Assembly (NCBI RefSeq): GCF_009695875.1
Contig: NZ_VUNC01000009.1
Location: 1-64,000, forward strand
DNA from: Olsenella porci
GTDB taxonomy: Bacteria > Actinomycetota > Coriobacteriia > Coriobacteriales > Atopobiaceae
Length of the DNA stretch: 64,000 nucleotides
Reading direction: 5' to 3'
The notes beneath the pieces are model-generated. The model was given only the letters and a program-made list of their open reading frames with translations, made no database searches and was not told where the DNA came from. The position numbers were made by a program, and so were the translations under genes. The stretch's first letter is position 1. Each line of letters starts with the position of its first letter. Shown one piece after another: positions 8,237-15,040 of this stretch.

Positions 8237-8269
8237 ACGCCTGGCTTCCACGGGCTTCCCGTGGCTTCC
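8237..8269. repeat. Helically phased GGCTTCC repeats, copy 2
   Basis: Three exact GGCTTCC units start at 8243, 8253 and 8263, a strict 10-bp pitch. The left flank CGCCTGGCTTCC matches copy 1 at 5995-6006. This copy is upstream of the excisionase-like gene, about 260 bp from the tRNA 3' end, where Xis-type proteins bind direct repeats in known elements. Confidence 0.65.
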
Positions 8270-8449
8270 CGACCAGAAAATCGGCACAGCCACGGTCAGC
8301 TGGAAGAAGGATCATGGACGACCGTCATGCACGCGGGGCGGCACTGCGGACTCGAAAAATGTGTCTGCATAATGGAGAGTTCAAAATGTATAAGGTAAAT
8401 TTTGACACGCAGATGAAACGGCATTCCGCGGAAGCGTCCTGGATGGGTT

Positions 8450-8480
8450 GCGTGCACTCCGCGTGCACTCTTGCGTGCAC
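8450..8480. repeat. Three GCGTGCAC direct repeats beside the tRNA terminator
   Basis: GCGTGCAC occurs at 8450, 8461 and 8473, each containing the palindrome GTGCAC. The copies are 11-12 bp apart and lie between the element genes and the tRNA-Val terminator. They may be arm-type integrase sites of the attachment region; this is inference from position. Confidence 0.45.
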
Positions 8481-8518
8481 CAAACGAAAACAGGCCAGAG
8501 GACATAGCCTCTGACCTG
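8481..8518 (-). terminator. Rho-independent terminator of the tRNA-Val gene
   Basis: On the minus strand the arm CAGGTCAGAGG is followed by the loop CTATGT and the arm CCTCTGGCCTG (one G-T pair), then TTTTCGTTT. It begins 9 bases after the encoded CCA end of the tRNA. Confidence 0.85.
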
Positions 8519-8526
8519 CGAGTTTA

Positions 8527-8601
8527 TGGTGGGCGTTAGAAGATTTGAACTTCTGACCTCTTCCGTGTCAGGGAAGCGCTCTCCCCCTGAGCTAAACGCC
8601 C
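8527..8601 (-). tRNA. tRNA-Val (anticodon GAC)
   Basis: The minus strand folds into a full 75-nt cloverleaf. The acceptor stem pairs GGGCGTT with AACGCCC. The D arm begins TAGCTCAGGGGGAGAGC. The anticodon stem CTTCC/GGAAG encloses the loop CTGACAC with anticodon GAC. The T arm contains GTTCAAATC. The discriminator A and CCA end are encoded. The conjugative element lies on the 3' side, the usual arrangement when an integrase targets a tRNA 3' end. Confidence 0.95.
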
Positions 8602-8964
8602 GAATATGTGGAGCCGTTGGGGACGGCCCGTCATGCAAGGGAGAAGTATACGCGCACGGCTTCCCAAGGGCAAGGGAGACGGACGCCTCCACCTTCGCGC
8701 CTCCACATCGCCGAGCCTGGGCTCATCGGTTCCGTGTTGTACACCCATGGCACGACCGGCGCGCGACTTCCGACGAAGTGCCGCTGGCGGCCGGCGGGAT
8801 GGGTCGCGGGGCAGGTCGCGCGCATGTCTCTCCCCCGGCAGATTCCAACACTGGCACCAGACGATGAAGGCAGCGAATGGGTACCATCCCCGCAACGCAG
8901 GGCTCGCTTGCGGGAGGCTCGCGAGCGACTGGGAACGTTTGACGATTGCAAGGGGGTCGTTGGG
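8602..8964. other. Non-coding stretch before msrC
   Basis: No convincing gene is seen here. Open frames are present in several phases but lack ribosome-binding sites and look like GC-rich background. The stretch must hold the promoters for the tRNA (minus strand) and for msrC (plus strand). The only clear signal is the AAGGGGG ribosome-binding site of msrC at 8950-8956. Confidence 0.5.
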
Positions 8965-9462
8965 ATGGCGGAGAAGGTCGACTACTCGCTGGTGGCGGAG
9001 CAGCTCAAGGAGCTTGCCGAGGGTGACGAGCGCTGGCTTCCCGCGCTCTCGAACGCCGCGGCGCTCATCTGGGACCAGGTGTCGGACATCAACTGGGTTG
9101 GCTTCTACCTGGTGGATGGGGCGGATGACCAGTCGCTCGTCCTGGGGCCGTTTCAGGGGCGGGTCGCCTGCACGTCCATCCCGTTTGGGAGCGGCGTGTG
9201 CGGGACCGCCGCGCGCGAGGATGCGGCGCAGCTCGTTCCCGACGTCCACGCATTCCCCGGCCACATCGCGTGTGACAGCGCGTCAAAGTCGGAGGTGGTC
9301 GTGCCCCTCCACCGCCAACTGTCGGACGGAAGCCAGCAGGTTGTGGGCGTGCTGGACTGCGACAGTCCGGAGAAGGCCCGCTTCACCGAGTGTGACCTGC
9401 GCGGATTCAGACTGCTGGCGTCGGTGATCGAGGAGAGCGTCGCGCTCGTGCCGTATCGCTAG
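8965..9462 (+). CDS. msrC: Free methionine-(R)-sulfoxide reductase (GAF-type, fRMsr)
   Basis: This 165-residue cytosolic GAF-domain protein reduces free L-methionine-R-sulfoxide to methionine, an oxidative repair and salvage reaction. The three family cysteines are visible at residues 69 (VACTSIP), 79 (SGVCGTA) and 103 (HIACDSAS), in the family context DVHAFPGHIACD. The Trp-Val-Gly-Phe-Tyr segment near residue 44 is also typical. The ATG at 8965 follows AAGGGGG at 9 bases; longer frames upstream lack support. The gene converges with the MerR gene and their stop codons overlap. Confidence 0.93.
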   Translation: MAEKVDYSLVAEQLKELAEGDERWLPALSNAAALIWDQVSDINWVGFYLVDGADDQSLVLGPFQGRVACTSIPFGSGVCGTAAREDAAQLVPDVHAFPGHIACDSASKSEVVVPLHRQLSDGSQQVVGVLDCDSPEKARFTECDLRGFRLLASVIEESVALVPYR

Positions 9463-9953
9463 AGGGCGGAGGAGGTGGTCCCGACGGCTGGGGCAGTCTC
9501 CGCCGTCGGGGTTGGCAAGTCCGCATGCGCGGCATCCCAGAGCCGCCTGCCGTCCGCGGGGAGGCAGTCGGGCAGGTCGGCTGCAAACTCCTCGCTCCCC
9601 CACTCGCACGCCTGACTGTAGTACCAGCACTTCCAGTCGATCATCGCGCGGGTGCGCTCCAGCTCCTCGATTTGCTCGTCCACCCTGCGGCGCTGCTCGC
9701 GGAAGAGCTCCAGCCGATCGTCGTAGGTGCTGGGACCCTCCTGACACCAGTCCATGAAGCGCTTGATGTCTCGGATCTCGAGCCCCGAGCGCTTGAGGCA
9801 CTCGATCAAACGCAGCGCCTCGATCTGGTCGTCGCCAAAGCGTCGAGTACCCGACGTGCGCTCCAACCCAGGAAGGAGCCCCATCTTGTCGTAGTAGCGG
9901 ATGGTCGAAACCGGAAGGCCGAACATCCGAGAGACCTGGCCGATTGTGTACAT
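9459..9953 (-). CDS. MerR-family regulator divergent from the alcohol dehydrogenase
   Basis: A 164-residue regulator. The N-terminal MerR winged helix begins YTIGQVSRMFGLPVSTIRYY at residue 2. It is followed by the effector-side helix pair (KRSGLEIRDIKRFMDWC) and a dimerisation coiled coil about residues 80-115. The C-terminal part contains the motif WKCWYY, shared with the second MerR gene of this window (55287-55745, YKCWYY), so the two are paralogues. MerR proteins of this type usually control a neighbouring aldehyde or alcohol oxidoreductase in response to electrophiles. The palindrome at 9974-9999 lies just before its start and before the dehydrogenase gene, so it probably controls both. 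Confidence 0.88.
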   Translation of the reverse strand: MYTIGQVSRMFGLPVSTIRYYDKMGLLPGLERTSGTRRFGDDQIEALRLIECLKRSGLEIRDIKRFMDWCQEGPSTYDDRLELFREQRRRVDEQIEELERTRAMIDWKCWYYSQACEWGSEEFAADLPDCLPADGRRLWDAAHADLPTPTAETAPAVGTTSSAL

Positions 9954-9973
9954 CGCGTGCACCTCAAATTCGT

Positions 9974-9999
9974 ATCTAGACCTAAAGCTAGGTTGAGAT
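9974..9999. promoter_or_regulatory. Probable MerR operator in the divergent promoter
   Basis: A 26-bp interrupted palindrome: outer arms ATCT (9974-9977) and AGAT (9996-9999), inner arms ACCTA (9980-9984) and TAGGT (9989-9993), centred at 9986.5. It lies 21 bp before the MerR start and 43 bp before the dehydrogenase start. Palindromes between the -35 and -10 boxes are the norm for MerR regulators. Confidence 0.6.
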
Positions 10000-10041
10000 T
10001 CTACAACAGAGAAGAACGTACCTTCGACGAAAGGAAGCGCC

Positions 10042-11208
10042 ATGCTCGGAGACTTCACCTACCACAACCCCTGCCGCGTCCACTTTGGGCCCAACGCGCT
10101 CGACGAGCTCCCCAGCGAGCTCGCAGAGTACGGCCCCAAGGTCCTTCTCACCTATGGCGGCGGCTCGATCAAGAGAAACGGCGTCTATGACAAGGTCATC
10201 ACCGCGCTTGAGGCTGCCGGCAAGACCGTGTTCGAGGTTCCGGGCGTCATGTCCAACCCCACCGCAGACAAGCTGCGCGAGGGCGCGAAGGTCGCACGCG
10301 AGAACGACGTCGACCTGATCCTGGCAGTGGGCGGCGGCTCCACCATCGACTACGCCAAGGGTGTCTCTGTGTCCGCATGGACCGAGGGCGACCCCTGGGA
10401 GCACCTGTACCTGCACATGGAGGAGCCGACCGGCAAGGTCATCCCCGTGGGCGACGTGTTGACCATGAGCGGCACCGGGTCGGAGATGAACGCAGGCTCC
10501 GTGATCACCAACCACGAGGAGGGCCTCAAGATCGGCCACGTGTTTGGCCCCAATGTGATCCCGCGCTTTGCCATCGTGAATCCTGAGGTCACCTTCACCG
10601 TGCCCGACTACCAGATGCGCGCAGGCATCTACGACGCCTTCAACCACATCTGCGAGCAGTACTTCTCCGGGACCGATGACAACACCAGCGACTACATCGC
10701 CGAGGGCCTCATGCGCAGCCTGGTGCACGCAAGCCGCATCGCGGTTAAGGACCCCACCGACTACGAGGCGCGCTCCAACATCAGCTGGGTCTGCACCTGG
10801 GCGCTCAACACGCTCATCGCGTGCGGCAAGTCGACCGACTGGGAGGTCCACATGCTGGGCCAGGCCATCGGAGCGGTTACCGACGCCACGCACGGCATGA
10901 CCCTCTCCGCCGTGAGCCTGCCCTACTATCGCCTGGTCATGCCCTACGGAGTGGAGAAGTTCGCGCGCTTTGCCCGTGCGGTGTGGAACGTGGATGACTC
11001 CGGCAAGTCCGAGCGCGAGGTCGCCGAGGCGGGCCTGGAGGCAATGAGCGAGTGGATGGACCAGATTGGCGTGGTCAAGAGCGCCCGCGAGCTGGGACTG
11101 ACCGAGGAGAACATCCCCGATGCAGTGAAGGCGACCTTCATCCTGGACGGCGGCTACCACAAGCTGACGACCGAGGAGGTCGAGCAGATCTTCCACGAGA
11201 GCCTGTAA
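10042..11208 (+). CDS. Iron-dependent alcohol dehydrogenase (BdhA/YqhD type)
   Basis: A 388-residue group III alcohol dehydrogenase that reduces aldehydes to alcohols with NAD(P)H. The nucleotide-binding GGGS motif is present (AVGGGSTIDYAKG, residues about 95-107). The metal ligands fit the family pattern D-X3-H...H-X13-H: Asp near 197 and His near 201 (YDAFNHICEQ), His near 270 (WEVHMLGQA) and His near 284 (THGMTLS). An earlier GG-rich loop (TYGGGSIKRNG) indicates the BdhA/YqhD subgroup, which often prefers NADPH. The start follows CGAAAGGAAGCGCC. It is divergent from a MerR gene and ends in a strong terminator, so it is probably monocistronic and induced by an aldehyde or thiol-reactive signal. 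Confidence 0.93.
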   Translation: MLGDFTYHNPCRVHFGPNALDELPSELAEYGPKVLLTYGGGSIKRNGVYDKVITALEAAGKTVFEVPGVMSNPTADKLREGAKVARENDVDLILAVGGGSTIDYAKGVSVSAWTEGDPWEHLYLHMEEPTGKVIPVGDVLTMSGTGSEMNAGSVITNHEEGLKIGHVFGPNVIPRFAIVNPEVTFTVPDYQMRAGIYDAFNHICEQYFSGTDDNTSDYIAEGLMRSLVHASRIAVKDPTDYEARSNISWVCTWALNTLIACGKSTDWEVHMLGQAIGAVTDATHGMTLSAVSLPYYRLVMPYGVEKFARFARAVWNVDDSGKSEREVAEAGLEAMSEWMDQIGVVKSARELGLTEENIPDAVKATFILDGGYHKLTTEEVEQIFHESL

Positions 11209-11235
11209 AGCCGCGGCGCGCAGACGGCATGCGCT

Positions 11236-11281
11236 GGGCCGGGACGGTGGGTTGAGCCTTCCGTCCCGGCCCGCCTCTTTT
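11236..11281 (+). terminator. Rho-independent terminator of the alcohol dehydrogenase gene
   Basis: Perfect 12-bp arms GGGCCGGGACGG (11236-11247) and CCGTCCCGGCCC (11261-11272) are followed by a T-rich tail ending at 11281. Confidence 0.9.
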
Positions 11282-11380
11282 CGGGCTTTGCCGCGGACGC
11301 CGGAGCCGGGTTTTGCTTCCGAGGAATATCGACCTGTAGCTATCAGTCAGACAGCGGGCAATCATCGACGAGCGGGACCC

Positions 11381-11625
11381 TGCTTAGGAATTGCGAGTAT
11401 TGGCAATCGATGGGGTCCCACGGGGGCGTTCTGCTGAGGAAACGCGAGCTTTGGCAATGAGGAGCCCCCGATGACTGCCAATACTTGACTTTCCTCAGTA
11501 GGTAAGTGGTGCGCGGGGCCGTGCGGAGCTACCGGATTGCCACAACTCGACTTTCCTCAGCAGGTAAGGGGCGCACGGTGCCCTCACCGAGCTCCAGGAT
11601 TGCCACAACGCGCATTTTCTCAGCA
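11381..11625. repeat. Convergent array of 27-bp TGCTGAG repeats, site 1
   Basis: Five copies of a 27-bp repeat are present. Two point right (11381-11407, 11432-11458) and three point left (11474-11500, 11536-11562, 11599-11625). The consensus begins TGCTGAGRAAR and ends TTGTGGCAAT or TATTGGCAAT. Same-orientation spacings are 51, 62 and 63 bp, near whole helical turns. The copy at 11536 differs from the one at 21305 by a single base. The inner opposed pair (11432 and 11474) can form a hairpin. The array lies between the dehydrogenase terminator and the alaX gene and contains no gene. Confidence 0.85.
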
Positions 11626-11830
11626 GGCACAGGCGCGAAAGCGCCGGCAACCCACCGTCGAAGATTCTTTTGGGAGTTCGACCGCCTGCAACGAGCCCAC
11701 ACTCCGCCGTAACGTTGCGACGGCAACCCCGTGCCATCGTCCCTCCCCCCAGGCACGTGGAAACGGGCCTATCATGTGCCGCGGCGAGAATTCGACGCGC
11801 CGCAGGCCGGCGCATGGGAGGCACGGGGAC

Positions 11831-13033
11831 ATGGAGACCTTTGACGAGCTGTACTACCGGGAGCCCTACACGCGCGTGTTCGACGCGACCGTCACGTCGT
11901 GTTCGCCGCGCGACGACGGCTTTGCCATCGAGCTGGACCAGACGGCGTTCTATCCCACAGGTGGAGGACAGCCCGGCGATCGCGGCACGCTCACTCTTGG
12001 CGACGGGGAGGACCAGGTCGTCGCTCACGTTCGCGAGGCCGTCCCAGGCGAGGGCGGCGAGGGCGTGGCTCACCTCTCGGACGCGCCGCTCCCCGTTGGC
12101 GCCCACGTCCACGGCGCGCTCGACTGGGCATGGCGCCGCGACAACATGGAGGCACACACCGGAGAGCACATGGTGTCGGGCATCGTCCACGCGCTCTTTG
12201 GCTACGACAACGTGGGGTTCCACATGGGCGAGAGGTGCATCGAGGTCGACTTCAACGGCATCCTCACGGCGGACCAGGCGCTCGAGGTGGAGCGCCGCGC
12301 CAACGCGGCCGTTCGCGAGGACGTGGAGGTCGAGGCGCTTCTCCCCAACCCCGAGCAGCTCGAGGCGATGGATTACCGCAGCAAGAAGGACCACGAGGGC
12401 CAGATTCGCGTGGTGAGGATCGCGGGCGTCGACTCGTGCGCGTGCTGCGGCACCCACGTGGCGACCACGGGGCAGGTTGGCCTGATCAAGATCCTGCGCG
12501 TGGGGACCAAAAAGAAGAAGACCCGCCTGGAGCTGCTGTGCGGACGACGCGCGCTGGAGCTGTGCGAGGAGCGCATGGGCCAGCTTCGCGAGGTGAGCAA
12601 CTTCCTCTCGGTTGCCGACGAGGAGGTTCCCGAGGCGGTCCGACGGCTTTCGGGCGAGAAGGACGAACTCAAGCGGCAACTCAAGCAGTCCGTGCGGCAG
12701 CAGATCGACCGCGAGGTCAGGGCGTTTGAGCCCGAGGGCGGGCTGCTCGTGCGGTTTGAGCCGAACCTCGACGTCGAGGAGCTGCGCTACCTGTGCGAGC
12801 GCGCGCTGGAGCGGGACGACGTGGCGACGTGCGCGGCGCTCTCGAACGTGGAGGGCGATGCCGGTCGCATCGCCTACGTGATTGCCGCGAGCGAGACGGA
12901 CCTCAGGCCCACGTGCAAGGAGCTCAACCGCAGGCTGGATGGGCGCGGCGGCGGAAAGCCGCAGATGGTGCAGGGTAGCTGGGCGACCTCTCGGGAGGAC
13001 GCGGAGGCCGAGATCAGGGACGTGTTGGGCTAG
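11831..13033 (+). CDS. AlaX-type alanyl-tRNA editing hydrolase (long form)
   Basis: A 400-residue stand-alone alanyl-tRNA editing protein that hydrolyses mischarged Ser- or Gly-tRNA(Ala). It has the N-terminal second-additional-domain segment (FYPTGGGQPGDRG, about residues 39-51), the HxxxH zinc motif HTGEHMVSG near residue 108, and the second zinc site CACCGTH near residue 203. A coiled-coil linker (residues about 270-300) and a C-terminal DHHA1 domain with the Gly-rich GRGGGKPQMVQGS segment follow, which makes it the long AlaX form. The ATG at 11831 is the first start from which the editing-domain homology runs. A hairpin terminator follows the gene. Confidence 0.92.
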   Translation: METFDELYYREPYTRVFDATVTSCSPRDDGFAIELDQTAFYPTGGGQPGDRGTLTLGDGEDQVVAHVREAVPGEGGEGVAHLSDAPLPVGAHVHGALDWAWRRDNMEAHTGEHMVSGIVHALFGYDNVGFHMGERCIEVDFNGILTADQALEVERRANAAVREDVEVEALLPNPEQLEAMDYRSKKDHEGQIRVVRIAGVDSCACCGTHVATTGQVGLIKILRVGTKKKKTRLELLCGRRALELCEERMGQLREVSNFLSVADEEVPEAVRRLSGEKDELKRQLKQSVRQQIDREVRAFEPEGGLLVRFEPNLDVEELRYLCERALERDDVATCAALSNVEGDAGRIAYVIAASETDLRPTCKELNRRLDGRGGGKPQMVQGSWATSREDAEAEIRDVLG

Positions 13034-13071
13034 GCGAGAAGGGCGGCGCCTCGGGGTGCGCGGCCCTCACC

Positions 13072-13172
13072 CAGGGCAGGACGCTACGTGCAGAGCCGAC
13101 CGCCGGGGGTCTCGCAAGAATAGGCGCGTTCGACGGTGCCGTAAGCGCGCGATGTCTTACGAGACCCTCAGC
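13072..13172. repeat. About 95-bp palindromic intergenic element, copy 1
   Basis: Outer arms GGGTCTCGCAAGA (13107-13119) and TCTTACGAGACCC (13155-13167) pair with one wobble. A G/C-rich inner pair (GGCGCGTT, AAGCGCGC) lies within. About 35 bp of left flank (GGCAGGAC... GACCGCCGGG) is also conserved in copy 2 at 19911-20003. It follows the alaX stop and precedes the alaX terminator. Confidence 0.75.
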
Positions 13173-13185
13173 CCGGGAGAAAAAC

Positions 13186-13231
13186 GGCGTTTGCCCCACG
13201 GGACACAGCGGCCCATGGGGCAAACCGTTTC
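13186..13231 (+). terminator. Terminator downstream of alaX
   Basis: Long arms CGTTTGCCCCACGGG and CCCATGGGGCAAACCG with one mismatch, followed by GTTTCGTC. The A-rich left flank means it could also work on the minus strand. Confidence 0.75.
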
Positions 13232-13261
13232 GTCTACGTTGCAGACAACCGCCCGCCGACG

Positions 13262-13363
13262 CTAACCCGACGTGGCAGCGCTGTCAGCGGCTGCCGCCGA
13301 GTCGCTCGAGCTGGTGTCGGGCTTGCCCCTCTCGAACGACATCTTGGTTCCGTCCTCCTCCAT
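13262..13363 (-). CDS. Possible 33-residue peptide downstream of the zinc-ribbon gene
   Basis: An ATG with AGGGG eight bases upstream opens a 33-residue frame (MEEDGTKMSFERGKP, then Asp/Ser/Ala-rich), 11 bases after the zinc-ribbon gene on the same strand. The low-complexity tail gives no family. It could be a small co-translated protein or chance sequence. Confidence 0.25.
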   Translation of the reverse strand: MEEDGTKMSFERGKPDTSSSDSAAAADSAATSG

Positions 13364-13374
13364 CGACAGGACCC

Positions 13375-14109
13375 CTAGGTGCCCATCGCCCCTCCGCAGT
13401 ACTCGCAGCACCCGTTGGCATCCGGTATGGTCGTCGCGCCGCAGAACGGGCACGTGCGGGCAATCTTCGGAGCGGCGGCGGCCGCGACCCTCTCGCGCTC
13501 GCTCTCGCGCAGTTGCGTGAGCGCATCGCGAATCTCGCCCGCCTGCCGCTCCGCCTCGTGGAACTCCACGGAGTTGCGCTCCTCGATTCGATAGTCGTTC
13601 ACCTTGAACGTGATCGAGTCGTAGTAGGGCACGTTCACATGAATGGTCACGTAGACGTCGTAGTCCACGTCGTAGCGAGGCGGGTCATAGCTGTGTTGCT
13701 GGCCGTCCTTGTCCTTCCAATGGAGCTCGGTGCGCGTCTCGCGCGTCTCCGTGTCACACCCCGTGACCTGCGAGAAGTCAAGCACATCTGGATTCGCGTC
13801 GCGCCAGCGCGAGGCAGACGTCACCAGAAAGCGTCCCGCATCCTCGTCCAGGAGCACCTTGGTGTCGCTCCCCAGCGTGCGCGTGACGTTGAAGGCAGTG
13901 ACACGCTCCTTGTTCGCCTCGCGCCAGTCGAGCTGCTCGCGAATCTGCCCAACCGTCGAACGACGCCTGTCGCCGAAGAAGGGCGAGAGCTTGCTCGCGC
14001 ACTCCTTGCAGAGGTTGCCGTCCTCGAGCTTGCGATTGCCGAGAAGCCCTATCTCACCGCCGCAGATGCTGCAGGCCTTCTTCTCGAAGATCTTCCCGAA
14101 CAGCCCCAT
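13375..14109 (-). CDS. DUF4428-type zinc-ribbon protein
   Basis: A 244-residue soluble protein. It has an N-terminal treble-clef-like zinc site (CSICGGEIGLLGNRKLEDG, then LCKECASKL; residues about 14-41) typical of DUF4428. The middle region of about 130 residues is predicted to be beta-rich. A charged helix (HEAERQAGEIRDALTQLRES) follows, then a C-terminal zinc ribbon (CPFCG...CEYCG). The ATG is chosen over an in-frame GTG three codons earlier because of its spacing from AAGGGGA. Proteins of this kind commonly neighbour SPFH/YdjL-type proteins in Coriobacteria and Firmicutes, and one is encoded at 18554-19847. The molecular function is unknown. Confidence 0.75.
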   Translation of the reverse strand: MGLFGKIFEKKACSICGGEIGLLGNRKLEDGNLCKECASKLSPFFGDRRRSTVGQIREQLDWREANKERVTAFNVTRTLGSDTKVLLDEDAGRFLVTSASRWRDANPDVLDFSQVTGCDTETRETRTELHWKDKDGQQHSYDPPRYDVDYDVYVTIHVNVPYYDSITFKVNDYRIEERNSVEFHEAERQAGEIRDALTQLRESERERVAAAAAPKIARTCPFCGATTIPDANGCCEYCGGAMGT

Positions 14110-14413
14110 ACTCACCACTCCCCTTCACCAGGCACATCCCGTCTCGTCCCCAACTCCCTTCACCACAGATTGTGTCGTGCCTCCGCCGTGCGAAGAAGTG
14201 CCCCGCGGCCCATCTGCGACCGCGGGGCAAGACACGACGTCCAAAGGAGGGGCTGGCGAGACGAACGGGGGGCCATCGCCCCAGCCGCACCCATCGCCTC
14301 CAACGTACACACCTCAGGAGGTTGTCGCGGTCCCTCGTTCCCGGCAGAGAGGGGAGCGTTGCGGAAACGCAGGCCTCAACCCCATCCCGGTGATGCCGCC
14401 TACCGAAGCAGCG
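14110..14413. other. Intergenic stretch between zinc-ribbon gene and regulator gene
   Basis: No gene is seen. It contains a perfect 9-bp-arm hairpin (GCCCCGCGG and CCGCGGGGC, about 14201-14229) without a T run. This may end the sensory operon transcript coming from the right on the minus strand. It should also hold the promoter of the zinc-ribbon gene. Confidence 0.4.
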
Positions 14414-15040
14414 TCACCTCTCCCCTCTCATGCCGGGGACGATGAAGCCGTTTGAGACCGCGTGGACGGCAAGGCGCAGGATGTTGTCGTAGCCGGTCTT
14501 GGCGAGGATCTCGGAGATGTGCCGCTTGACCGTTCCCTCGCTGAGATAGAGCTCCGCGGCTATCTCTCTCCTGGTCTTCGACTCGCACACCAGTCGCAGG
14601 ATGTCTATCTCGACTTGAGAGAGCTCCACGCCATCAGGGATGATGCGCTGCCTGGAGAGGGGAAAGGTAGAGTAGCCCTCCATGGTCGAGCGGATGATGC
14701 TCAGAAGCTCGCCCGTCCCCACGTTCTTGTAGACGAAGCTGTCGACGCCCGCCTCGCGGGCACGGTCCACAAAGGTGATCTCTGGCAGGACCGTCATGAT
14801 GACCACCCTTACGTCGGGGAGCTCCCCCTTGATGAGCCGGGCCGCCACGATGCCGCTCGAGTCGTTCTCGGTGCACACGTCGAGAAGTGCGCAGGTGGCG
14901 CCGGACCGGCGCGTAGCCTCGAGGGCGTCCGCGGCATTTGCGAGGGAGGCCACGACCTCCATGTCCTCCTGGGCGTTGATGGTGCATGCAAGCGATTCCC
15001 GAAGCATCGCCTGGTCCTCGACGAGCACGATGCGAATCAT
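14414..15040 (-). CDS. LuxR/NarL-family response regulator
   Basis: A 208-residue regulator. The receiver domain (residues 1-120) has the acidic pocket VEDQ (8-11), phosphoacceptor Asp54 (LLDV) and the conserved Lys near residue 104 (VYKNVG). A LuxR-type helix-turn-helix at the C-terminus (about 140-195) contains TRREIAAELYLSEGTVKRHI. The start overlaps the stop of the histidine kinase gene in an ATGA arrangement, so kinase and regulator are co-translated. It is the last gene of the three-gene sensory operon 14414-18350. Confidence 0.93.
   Translation of the reverse strand: MIRIVLVEDQAMLRESLACTINAQEDMEVVASLANAADALEATRRSGATCALLDVCTENDSSGIVAARLIKGELPDVRVVIMTVLPEITFVDRAREAGVDSFVYKNVGTGELLSIIRSTMEGYSTFPLSRQRIIPDGVELSQVEIDILRLVCESKTRREIAAELYLSEGTVKRHISEILAKTGYDNILRLAVHAVSNGFIVPGMRGER

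Noticed and set aside
11381-11625. CRISPR array
   Set aside because: Only five degenerate copies in two orientations with unequal spacing; no cas genes.
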